This document shows positions 53,501-61,432 of a stretch of DNA of 64,000 bases, piece by piece. How positions within the stretch are numbered: position 1 is the stretch's first letter; every line of letters starts with the position of its first letter. A program made the position numbers and the translations under genes. Origin of the DNA: Bacteroidales bacterium UBA5507 (GTDB lineage: Bacteria; Bacteroidota; Bacteroidia; Bacteroidales; Lentimicrobiaceae); contig DIOT01000041.1 in the NCBI GenBank assembly GCA_002426195.1, positions 1-64,000 on the forward strand. The letters run 5' to 3'. Below the pieces are notes generated by a model. It worked only from the letters and a program-made list of their open reading frames with translations, searched no databases and was not told where the DNA came from.

Positions 53501-53994
53501 CGCAATTTCCTCATGTGCTTAATGAATACTATCAGGCTTCATTAAATACATATAAAAGTGGTTCTTTGAGATACCAGTTTAAGAGCCTTAAGCCTGGCCG
53601 ACATATAATAAGTTTCAGAATTTGGGATGTCCACAATAATTTATCTGAACATTCCGTTTCTTTCTTTGTGTCGCCCGAAGACCAACTTGTTCTGAGTGAT
53701 ATAGAGGCCTGGCCAAATCCGATGCAGGATGATATTAATTTTGTTATTGGACATAACCACGCCGGAAAGGAACTAAGAGCATTGTTAAATGTTTATACTA
53801 TTACAGGTCAGCGTGTTGCGATGATCGATAAAAAAATTAACGCCGGAGGATTCAGAACACCGGTATTGAAATGGAACGGCACCGGAATTGATGGAAGCAA
53901 ATTACGTGCAGGTATGTATATAGCTAATCTGCGTATAGAAACTCCTGAAGGCTTCGTTTCGGACAAATCAGTAAAGATCTTAATTGCCAGGTAA
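50548..53994 (+). CDS. porU: PorU-like C25-family sortase, first tandem copy
   Basis: PorU is the outer-membrane sortase that removes C-terminal sorting domains from type IX cargo and joins cargo to anionic LPS. This 1148-residue copy has an N-terminal segment after ~45 residues with a possible signal (LLCLVFSFIYSLSSKA), a C25 catalytic domain with His660 in YTGHGGE and Cys694 in TATCEFSRYDDP, Ig-like domains, and a type A sorting domain at the end (WPNPMQDDINFV, RAGMYIANLRIE). Length and catalytic positions are close to those of Porphyromonas PorU. The ATG at 50548 is used rather than a TTG at 50491. It is divergent from porP and 1 bp from the second copy. Confidence 0.87.
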   Translation: MRRNYYLLKPVGFYYLREAFLLCLVFSFIYSLSSKAEIVIPKSSTSRSYTPASVLKNGTWKKISVDSPGIYRLTYSDLVAMQLPVTGIESKYLRLHGFAGMLTENAGSFRYDDLPEVAIQVIDGGDGRFNEGDYLLFYSPGPQGWRYNSETLHYEYLVNVYSDYAFYFLTVGQTEGRRINNANQPAQATAQVGFYDHRDVVSPELYNFIWSGRGWYGDLFDLITEREYNFKTFTPRSGSEIKIRFSALARSLAGSSFTLTSQGNSFFLPISHISTDYTTNYAQLSTYLYTHPANGDFNSVEVQYNKTNGLDNGWLNFIEIGAEASLKYPGSQMQFRKNGLQGNVEFIVNDAVTGMMVWDVTDQITPLAIAGTFEANQFRFKAIADTVREYAIAHPADYKKPQFVETVANQNLHSMMTPQLLIIAPTEFMSEAVRLATFHSNNDNLSVSIVTPQAIYNEFSSGAQDISAIRDFIKMLWHKATPDNLPRYVLLFGDASYDYKNRLDNNTNIIPTYQSPESLHPIYTLATDDYFVCIGDEDGGNVNDIVDIGIGRIPVRTADEATAAVDKIIHYVTDTEAVNGDWKNVIAFVADDEDGNIHMYQADEMATMIDTTHQNYITDKIYLDAYRQESTAGGQRSSGANAAINERVDKGALLINYTGHGGETAWTLEQILQTNDINSWSNYDRLPVFVTATCEFSRYDDPARVSGGELAFLNRNGGAVALFTTARPTFGTPNFSLVQNFYQIALQPMNGEMPRLGDIIRLAKQHTQPSDNAKKFVLLGDPAMRLAYPAYKVMTSSINNRPVGDGIDTLKALQEVTIAGKIVNDQGQLIETFNGLITPTVFDKQSRFETLGSEGNTVMPFYLWRNIIYKGQAEVKNGEFEFTFIVPRDIAYNFGKGKISYYATDGVADASGNYSDLVVGGFSKDYESDTDGPAVRLFMNDTLFRDGGFTGQNPELLAFIKDSSGINTLGNSIGHDIVAIIDNDTQFPHVLNEYYQASLNTYKSGSLRYQFKSLKPGRHIISFRIWDVHNNLSEHSVSFFVSPEDQLVLSDIEAWPNPMQDDINFVIGHNHAGKELRALLNVYTITGQRVAMIDKKINAGGFRTPVLKWNGTGIDGSKLRAGMYIANLRIETPEGFVSDKSVKILIAR

Positions 53995-53995
53995 A

Positions 53996-56900
53996 ATGAG
54001 AGCAAAACTATACTTTAAGATTCTTCTCGTTTCTGTAATTTCCACTCTTTCAGCACTTCCTGTGTTTGCACAGAATACTAGTACTGATATAGAGAATTCA
54101 CAGGTGACAGGAACAGTTAAAATTAACTGGCAACCAAATACCAGTATTGTCAGAGGGAATATGGAATCAATTGAGGCATTATATTTTAAAGATGCAGTAT
54201 TCGCCGGTTTGCCTGAGAATCATTTGCCTGCATCTGTTTCAAAAGTAAAAGTAAATGATGCCAACGTAATCGTAGAGCTTAAAGATTTAAAATATATACC
54301 TCTTAGCCAGGAAGATTTAAATACAATAGTTGACACAATTCCTGCTGTCATTCAAACATCATTGTATGTCATGACTGAACGGGGTATAAAGTATGCTTTT
54401 GTTACGGTGGTTCCTTTTGCCATGGATCCTCTAACCGGACAGCCTTCTAAATTGTCAGGCTATACATACATATTAAAGAGCAATCCTCAGAATCCTGAAA
54501 ATATAAATGAAGGTTTGACACTTGATCCTTCAACTATTCACAACCATTATGAAATTTGGGATAAGGATTGGCCACCACGGTTTGCTGCACATTCAAAACT
54601 TGCTATGGATGACTGGTACAAGTTGTGGGTTGAAAACACAGGTGTTCATTTAATCACATATGAGAACCTGCGTAGCATGGGTATGGATGTGAGTAAAATA
54701 AATCCTTCATTGATTGCTATGTATAGTAAAGGTGGCTCAATGCTGGAAGAAGAAGCCGGTAAGAATTATAAAGATGACATGACTGAGATTTCCATCAGAG
54801 TTGTCACAGCTAATGAAGGCATTTTTGCCCCTGGCGACTATATTCTGTTTTATGGTGAAGGTCCGAATACCTGGAAATATAATAGCACTACCGGAAGGCT
54901 ATCCTACGAGCCTCACTTATATACAGATAAGATTGGCTATTTCATTACTGTTGGCAATGTGCCCGGAAAGAGATTACCAAAAGCTGATCCTGTGACTGCA
55001 AATGCCAATAAACAGTCAGCCTATTATACAGCTGTAAATTATTACGGAAAAGAGGATATCAACCTGATTAAGAGTGGAAGAAAGTGGTTTAGTGATAAGT
55101 TGGATACTTACACCAGAACAATAAATCTTCCGGTCTTCAATTTCCCCGATATCGACCTAAGTTCTAATGTGCAAATGGGCTATGGATTTGCAGGGAGAGC
55201 CACTGAACAAATGTCCTTTAACATTAAGGTTAATGGGAATATTGAAAACACAACCACTATTGCCAAGTGGATGGGTGATAATTCTTATGCTAATGATATT
55301 ATCAGTTATCAGTCGTTCAGGCCTACATCCGGCAATATGCAGATACAAATACAGTTTAATCCTCCCAACAGTTCTGCATTAGGTTGGTTTGACTTCATTT
55401 CTCTTAATGTAAGAACAAAACTTAAGTTTTACGGGAGTCAGATGAATTTCAGGGACCCGGAAAATGTTGGTCAGGATAATATTACAGAATACACTTTGGA
55501 CGGTTCGGGTGCAGAATTGGAATTGTGGGATGTTACCAATCATTCGTATGTTCATCAGATTCCAATGACAAAATCCGGGAACAGCTATTCTTTCAGAGTC
55601 CAAACCCCTTATCTCCGTGAATTTATCGTGTTTAATGGCAAAGAATACTATACACCATCTTTTGCAGGAAAAATCAATAATCAGGACCTGCATGGCATGA
55701 AGAATTACGACATGATAATAGTGACTCATCCAATGTTTAAAAAGCAGGCAGAGAAACTTGCGGCATTACATAACAGTATGGGAGAGATTACAGCTAAGGT
55801 TACTCTATTACCGGAAATTTATAATGAGTTCTCTTCGGGCCATGAGGATATCACGGCAATAAGAGACTTTATGAAGATGCTTTATCATAAAGGTGTTGAA
55901 TATGGATATCCCAAATACCTTCTGTTGTTTGGTAGTGCTTCATACGACTTCAAAGACAGAGTATTCAACAATTTGAACATAGTGCCGACCTATGAGAGCT
56001 ATAGCTCGGTAAATCCGGTTGCATCATATTTATCTGATGACTACTATGGATTGCTTGATGATGGGGAAGGTGTTGGGCAGACTATTTCAGGTCTTTTGGA
56101 TATAGGAATTGGTCGCTTGCCGGTCAGAAATCAGGAACAGGCAGATGATGTTATGGAAAAGATTGAGAAGTATCTGAAAAGAGATTCTGATGTACTCGGA
56201 GACTGGCGTAATAATCTTTTAATCATTTCAGACGACGAAGACAGGAATATGCATTTGAATCAGGCTGAAAGGCTAAATGCTATTATTGAGACTGAGGAGC
56301 CTTTGTATAATGTTAATAAGATATATTTTGATGCATATAAGCAAAATAACACTCCTGGTGGAAGCCGGTATCCGGATGTTAACAGGGAAATAGCATCGCA
56401 GGTTGATAAAGGTGCATTGATAACGAACTATATTGGTCATGGTGGTGAGTTAGGCTGGGCTGATGAGAGGGTCCTTGAAATATCAGATATTCAGGCATGG
56501 AAGAATTTTAACAGGATGGGACTGTTTTTTACAGCAACGTGTGAATTCTCACGATTTGATGATCCTCAGCATATTTCTGCAGGTGAGCTCGTATTCCTGA
56601 ATCCACAGGGAGGAGCTGCAGCAATGATTACAACTACGCGTCTTGCATGGTCATCTGTTAATGAAAATCTAAATGAGAGCTTTATTGATTCAGTTCTGAT
56701 AAAAGAAGGTGGAATCCCAAGGTTAGGAGATATCATCAAATACACGAAAAACAATAATAAAGCGTCTTCAAATCAACGACACCTGACATTGTTCGGTGAT
56801 CCAGCTATGCCGATGTTTCTGCCTAAGTATAATGTTGTGACTACTAGCATAATTAATCCTGAAACTTTATTACCGGTTGATACTCTGTCGGCAAACTCCA

Positions 56901-57910
56901 GGGCCACTGTGTCGGGTGAAGTGCATGACAACTCCGGCAACCTGCTCTCAGGATTCAATGGGGAAGTTTCTGTTAAAGTATTCGACAAAATATCAACTAT
57001 ACGAACGTTAGGACAGGATACAGATAGCTTTGAAGTTGATTTTAATGTTAGGAAAAACGTTATATACCAAGGAAAAGCTAAAGTTGTAAATGGTGTTTTC
57101 AGTATAACTTTCCCTGTGCCAAGAGATATTGATTATCACTTTGGAACCGGAAAGATCAGCTATTACGCAACTGATGGGTATGATGACGCACATGGCTATT
57201 TTACAGACTTTGTGATAGGTGGAGATAAGAAAGTTGTAGAAGCTGACCTAACAGGTCCTGAAATTGACTTGTATATTAATGATACAACCTTCATAGAAGG
57301 CGATTTAACCAGTGAGAATCCTAAGCTTCTTGTTGATTTATTCGATGAAAGTGGAATCAATATTCTGGGTAATGGAGTGGGGCACGATTTAATGGCTGTA
57401 TTAGATTATAACAGCTATAATTCAGTGATATTAAATGATTTTTATGTTGCCGATATAGACAGCTATCAATCGGGAAGAGCTGCTTACCATTTCTTTAATC
57501 TTGATGAGGGAGATCATACAATTACTGTGAAAGCATGGGATGTTTTTAACAACTCATCAGAAAAGACCATAGGATTTGTAGTTAAGAAAGATATCAGGCT
57601 GAATGTAGATGATGTGACAGCATATCCAAATCCTTCAAGAGGCGAGGTGTGGTTCAAATTCAAGCATAATCTGTTTGATGCTCTCTTAAATATTGAAATA
57701 GAGATATACAATTCAAACGGAACATTAGTGCGGATTCTGAATCCTGGCAGAGTAACTGCAAATGGCTACTTAGTTGAAGATGTTAAATGGGATGGTTTGT
57801 CATCAGAAGGCAAAGTGCTGCGCAACGGATTGTATATTGCACGGGTAAAGGTGCTTGACAGAAACAACCATTCAGCGGCCCATACCGTTAAGATTATTAT
57901 GGCAAAGTAA
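53996..57910 (+). CDS. porU: PorU-like C25-family sortase, second tandem copy with N-terminal extension
   Basis: The signal peptide ends near LPVFAQ. The 1304-residue protein has an extra N-terminal region of about 150 residues relative to the first copy, a shared domain from about residue 190 (FAAHSKLAMDDWYKLWVENT), the C25 domain with His815 in YIGHGGE and Cys849 in TATCEFSRFDDP, Ig-like domains, and a C-terminal sorting-like domain (YPNPSRGEVWFKF, RNGLYIARVKV). The His-Cys spacing of 34 equals that of copy one. The longer form resembles flavobacterial PorU. Which copy is the working sortase cannot be decided from sequence. Confidence 0.87.
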   Translation: MRAKLYFKILLVSVISTLSALPVFAQNTSTDIENSQVTGTVKINWQPNTSIVRGNMESIEALYFKDAVFAGLPENHLPASVSKVKVNDANVIVELKDLKYIPLSQEDLNTIVDTIPAVIQTSLYVMTERGIKYAFVTVVPFAMDPLTGQPSKLSGYTYILKSNPQNPENINEGLTLDPSTIHNHYEIWDKDWPPRFAAHSKLAMDDWYKLWVENTGVHLITYENLRSMGMDVSKINPSLIAMYSKGGSMLEEEAGKNYKDDMTEISIRVVTANEGIFAPGDYILFYGEGPNTWKYNSTTGRLSYEPHLYTDKIGYFITVGNVPGKRLPKADPVTANANKQSAYYTAVNYYGKEDINLIKSGRKWFSDKLDTYTRTINLPVFNFPDIDLSSNVQMGYGFAGRATEQMSFNIKVNGNIENTTTIAKWMGDNSYANDIISYQSFRPTSGNMQIQIQFNPPNSSALGWFDFISLNVRTKLKFYGSQMNFRDPENVGQDNITEYTLDGSGAELELWDVTNHSYVHQIPMTKSGNSYSFRVQTPYLREFIVFNGKEYYTPSFAGKINNQDLHGMKNYDMIIVTHPMFKKQAEKLAALHNSMGEITAKVTLLPEIYNEFSSGHEDITAIRDFMKMLYHKGVEYGYPKYLLLFGSASYDFKDRVFNNLNIVPTYESYSSVNPVASYLSDDYYGLLDDGEGVGQTISGLLDIGIGRLPVRNQEQADDVMEKIEKYLKRDSDVLGDWRNNLLIISDDEDRNMHLNQAERLNAIIETEEPLYNVNKIYFDAYKQNNTPGGSRYPDVNREIASQVDKGALITNYIGHGGELGWADERVLEISDIQAWKNFNRMGLFFTATCEFSRFDDPQHISAGELVFLNPQGGAAAMITTTRLAWSSVNENLNESFIDSVLIKEGGIPRLGDIIKYTKNNNKASSNQRHLTLFGDPAMPMFLPKYNVVTTSIINPETLLPVDTLSANSRATVSGEVHDNSGNLLSGFNGEVSVKVFDKISTIRTLGQDTDSFEVDFNVRKNVIYQGKAKVVNGVFSITFPVPRDIDYHFGTGKISYYATDGYDDAHGYFTDFVIGGDKKVVEADLTGPEIDLYINDTTFIEGDLTSENPKLLVDLFDESGINILGNGVGHDLMAVLDYNSYNSVILNDFYVADIDSYQSGRAAYHFFNLDEGDHTITVKAWDVFNNSSEKTIGFVVKKDIRLNVDDVTAYPNPSRGEVWFKFKHNLFDALLNIEIEIYNSNGTLVRILNPGRVTANGYLVEDVKWDGLSSEGKVLRNGLYIARVKVLDRNNHSAAHTVKIIMAK

Positions 57911-57923
57911 CAGGAATAAGACT

Positions 57924-58505
57924 TTATAAGTTAGCAGTCTTATGACCGCCACCGGGAATTTCAGGAACAACAAACTTTTCGGGGTGCCGGGCTGTCTTTG
58001 ATTTGTAGAAGTCATAAAGATGATGGTAATCAGCTTCATAATTTCCTGAAGGAGTGAAACTATATCCGAAACCTCCTTTCTTCTCATTGTAATCCAGAAA
58101 TCCTAACATAACAGGCACTCCTGCACTTTGGGCTATGTGATAAAAGCCGCGTTTCCAGTTTTTATTAGGCCGGCGTGTTCCTTCGGGAGTGATTGTAATA
58201 ATGAAACTCTCCCTTTTGTGAAATTCTTCAGCTACCTGCAGGACAACATTCGTGCTGTTCTTGCGATCGACAGGTATTCCTCCCATTGCTTTGATTATGC
58301 CTGAGGTGTACCATTTGAATGCTTCTTTCTTGATAAGGAAGTGTGACTTAATTCCCATAGAAGTATATCCCAGCCACCCAATAAAGAAATCGAGATTAGA
58401 AGTATGCGGTGCCATGACTACAACTGATTTTGAGGAGGGTAGGGGACCTTCTATTTTCCAACCGGCAATTTTCAGGACAATCCTTGCAAAGTACTTAAGC
58501 ACCAT
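57924..58505 (-). CDS. Short PlsC-type acyltransferase
   Basis: The HxxxxD catalytic motif is in MAPHTSNLDFFIGW, and EGTRRPNKNWKRGFYHIA supplies the second acyltransferase block. At 193 residues it is a compact lysophospholipid acyltransferase-like enzyme with a hydrophobic N-terminal edge. It may act on glycerophospholipids, lipid A-type or aminolipids. The acceptor is not evident. It ends 13 bp from the convergent end of the second porU-like gene. Confidence 0.88.
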   Translation of the reverse strand: MVLKYFARIVLKIAGWKIEGPLPSSKSVVVMAPHTSNLDFFIGWLGYTSMGIKSHFLIKKEAFKWYTSGIIKAMGGIPVDRKNSTNVVLQVAEEFHKRESFIITITPEGTRRPNKNWKRGFYHIAQSAGVPVMLGFLDYNEKKGGFGYSFTPSGNYEADYHHLYDFYKSKTARHPEKFVVPEIPGGGHKTANL

Positions 58506-58663
58506 TTAGTCAATTTTTGACAAAGATATCTAAAAAAGTGTCCTTTTATGCAAATAGTCTGTTCGTTTATGAACATCCATAAGAATGCCATATAAACTAA
58601 AAGGATTGATTATCAGGTAAATGTAAGATGGAATAATATTTGAGAGGCTGACGGAAACAATCA

Positions 58664-60613
58664 ATGTCTATGAAACACTTCTTCATTACTTTATTTGCAA
58701 TGATGTTTGCCGGTATATTAAATGCCGGTAATCCCGTTGTTAAACAATCTACGGCTACAAATGAAGCCCTTAATTATCACTCTTCAACTCCTTCGTCTAC
58801 TGAAAATCCTGTTATTACACGTGAAAACGCACCAGAGAATGCGAAATGGCGATTAACAGACATTTATCCTGACATTAATGCATGGTCGAATGATTTGGTT
58901 AAAGCTGAAAACGTGCTAAAAGAAATGGTTTCTCTGAAAGGTACATTAGGAGTAGCTCCCGAAAATCTTTTAAAGTACTATTTACTGGGTGACGAAATAG
59001 GAAAGGTATCTTCAAAGCTCCAGTGCTATGTTTATTTACAGCGATCTCTCGACAGCAGAGACCCTGAAATTAGCCAAAACTTTCAAAAAGTACAATCTTT
59101 TACCATTAGGGCAAGTCAGGAATTATCCTGGACAACTCCTGAGTTAGTTTCAATTCCTAAAGAAAAAGCCTTGGGTTGGGCCAATGCTGATAAGCAGTTC
59201 AATCCATACCGCTTTAGCATGGAAAATATGTATCGTTTGCAGGACCATGTACTGCCTGAAGAGCAGGAACAGTTGGTTTCATATTTTTCGGGAATGTCTG
59301 AGACTCCTTCTTCAATCTATACTGAAATAGCAATTTCTGATCATGTTTATCCGCAATTTGTCAGAAGTAATGGCGATACTGTGACGCTGACAAGACCCAT
59401 GCTTTCAAATATCTCTAATTTCAGTACTGACAGAGATGAGCGAAAGAGAGCTTATGAGACGTATACAGCTAGCTACAAAGCTAAGGAAAATACAATGGCA
59501 GCAATCTTGCTGAGTGTAGCAAAAACCAATGCTGCCTATGCCCGTGCTTATAAATTCAACTCAACCCTGGAAGCATCATTAAATGGCCCCAATATTCCTG
59601 TATCGGTATACGAAAATCTGATAAAAGTGGCAGGCGAAAACACCCAGGCATTGCAACGCTATATTGAGCTACGTAAAAAGATACTGAAACTGGATGATTA
59701 CTCATCATGGGATGGTGGTGTTCCATTAGGCACGTTTAATCGTAAATATACTTATGAAGAAGCTAAGGGCATTATAGTTGAAGCTTTGAAGCCATTAGGC
59801 AATGAATATGCAACCGGAATCCAAAAAGCTATAAATGGTGGTTGGATTGATGTATATGAAGGTGCCGCAAAAGAAACAGGAGCTTATTCAATGGGAGTTT
59901 ATGGAGTGCATCCATATATCTTACTAAACTACGATCAGACAACCGATGCTGTTTCAACTATGGCACACGAACTTGGTCATACCATGCACTCCATGTTTTC
60001 TTCGGCAAACCAGCCTTATGAAACACACCAATATTCAACATTTGTTGCTGAGGTTGCTTCAAACTTTAACGAGGAACTGTTGCTCGACTATATGCTAAAG
60101 AATTCAACTGATAAGCAGGAGCGTATTGCACTGCTGGACCAGGCAATCAACAATCTCATTGGTAGTTTTTACAGGCAAAGTCAGTTTGCTGATTTCGAGC
60201 TGCAGGTTCATAAACTTGCAGAGAAGGGTGAGCCTGTTAATGCAACTATTCTGAATACCATAATGAGGGAACTTAATGACCGCTATTATGGTGAGACCAT
60301 TCTGCCTCATCCATACAGGGATATCACATGGACTCAGATTATGCATTTCTATAATCTGCCTTATTATGTTTACAATTATGCAACAAGTTACGCTGCTGCC
60401 TCAAGGATTCATCAGTTATTGACTACCGGAACAAACGAGCAGAAAGCTGAAGCTCTTAATAATTATATTACGCTGCTTAAATCGGGAGGAAATGATTACC
60501 CTGTTGAACAACTTAAGAGAGCAGGCGTGGATATGACTTCAACTGAACCAACATTGGCCGTTGTTTCAAGGCTTAATGAGCTGATAGATCAGCTGGAAAG
60601 AGAATTGAATTAA
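58664..60613 (+). CDS. pepF: Exported oligoendopeptidase F (M3 family)
   Basis: The M3 zinc motif is MAHELGHTMHSM, with a downstream NFNEELLLDYM carrying the third ligand. The core from WRLTDIYPDINAWSNDLV to the C-terminus matches oligoendopeptidase F. Unlike most PepF proteins it begins with a signal peptide (FFITLFAMMFAGILNAG) and a ~45-residue Ser/Thr/Pro-rich linker, so it is probably exported or periplasmic. The ATGs at 58664 and 58670 are both usable. A near-consensus -7 box (AATATTTG, 58635-58642) precedes it. A strong terminator follows. Confidence 0.92.
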   Translation: MSMKHFFITLFAMMFAGILNAGNPVVKQSTATNEALNYHSSTPSSTENPVITRENAPENAKWRLTDIYPDINAWSNDLVKAENVLKEMVSLKGTLGVAPENLLKYYLLGDEIGKVSSKLQCYVYLQRSLDSRDPEISQNFQKVQSFTIRASQELSWTTPELVSIPKEKALGWANADKQFNPYRFSMENMYRLQDHVLPEEQEQLVSYFSGMSETPSSIYTEIAISDHVYPQFVRSNGDTVTLTRPMLSNISNFSTDRDERKRAYETYTASYKAKENTMAAILLSVAKTNAAYARAYKFNSTLEASLNGPNIPVSVYENLIKVAGENTQALQRYIELRKKILKLDDYSSWDGGVPLGTFNRKYTYEEAKGIIVEALKPLGNEYATGIQKAINGGWIDVYEGAAKETGAYSMGVYGVHPYILLNYDQTTDAVSTMAHELGHTMHSMFSSANQPYETHQYSTFVAEVASNFNEELLLDYMLKNSTDKQERIALLDQAINNLIGSFYRQSQFADFELQVHKLAEKGEPVNATILNTIMRELNDRYYGETILPHPYRDITWTQIMHFYNLPYYVYNYATSYAAASRIHQLLTTGTNEQKAEALNNYITLLKSGGNDYPVEQLKRAGVDMTSTEPTLAVVSRLNELIDQLERELN

Positions 60614-60632
60614 TGATTTAGTTTTAAGAATG

Positions 60633-60666
60633 AAAAAAATGCGGGGCGGTTACCCGCATTTTTTTT
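60633..60666 (+). terminator. Intrinsic, probably bidirectional terminator
   Basis: A 13-bp stem (60633-60645 with 60653-60665), its GC part ATGCGGG/CCCGCAT flanked by A and T runs, has a 7-nt loop. It lies 20 bp after the pepF stop and 38 bp beyond the end of the convergent PAP2 gene, so it can serve both strands. Confidence 0.92.
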
Positions 60667-60703
60667 GCCCAATATTGAACACTAACTATTAAAGATTATT
60701 AAG

Positions 60704-61432
60704 TCAGCATACGTAGGTTGAGGCTAAAAACCACACCCCGGCGATAAAGGCTATAAGTGCAACTGTAAAGATTATATTCTTAATTGGCCTTGAATAGTTT
60801 ATCTTTCCTGCCAGGGGTAAAAGAAAGGGCATTATTATGAGTGTTAGCATAATACCTATGATACTTCCGGCAAGTACATCTCCGGGAAAGTGAACGCCCA
60901 GATAAATCCTGCTATAGCTGATTATACAGGCTGCTAAAGCAATAATAATCTGCAGTAACTTCTTTGGCCGCAGTCCGTATACAATAGCTGTTAATGCCGT
61001 CATTGCAGTAATGCTGTGACCGGATGGAAAACTGTTATGGAATAGTCTGTAGAATGGCAGCGTATGCACCGAAGGACTTTCATTAAAATGTCTTAAAGGC
61101 CTGTCCCATCCATCAAACATGAAATTCTTTAATAACTGGCCTGTTATTCCGGTGATAACAACTAGTAAAATCAGAGTAAGTACAAGTTCAGGTTTCTTAT
61201 ATATTAACAGCATACTTAATATTGATGCAAGAATGAGCGAGTCGCCTAAATGGGTAATCATGAACATTGGTTGGTCGAGCCATAAATAGTTGTCAGTATT
61301 AAGCCACATGAAACTTTCATAGTATCCCCATTTGATAAGGGAAGCAGCCAGACCTGCAATGTAAATGCCTGCAATTATCAGAAATGGCAGCATATGGTGT
61401 AATGCTGATTTGTAAGATTTTTGGTCCATCAT
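60704..61432 (-). CDS. PAP2-family membrane phosphatase
   Basis: Six transmembrane helices hold the three phosphatase motifs: DRPLRHFNES, NSFPSGHSITAM and SRIYLGVHFPGD. Such enzymes remove phosphate from lipid phosphates such as undecaprenyl diphosphate, phosphatidate or lipid A at the membrane face. The specific substrate is not evident. It overlaps the CLC gene by 4 bp (ATGA), so it is likely translated with it. Confidence 0.93.
   Translation of the reverse strand: MMDQKSYKSALHHMLPFLIIAGIYIAGLAASLIKWGYYESFMWLNTDNYLWLDQPMFMITHLGDSLILASILSMLLIYKKPELVLTLILLVVITGITGQLLKNFMFDGWDRPLRHFNESPSVHTLPFYRLFHNSFPSGHSITAMTALTAIVYGLRPKKLLQIIIALAACIISYSRIYLGVHFPGDVLAGSIIGIMLTLIIMPFLLPLAGKINYSRPIKNIIFTVALIAFIAGVWFLASTYVC

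Noticed and set aside
50548..57910. Calling the two C25 proteins gingipain-like secreted proteases
   Set aside because: The TATCEFSR context, their size and their position beside gldJ and porP fit PorU better. A secreted protease role remains possible for one copy.
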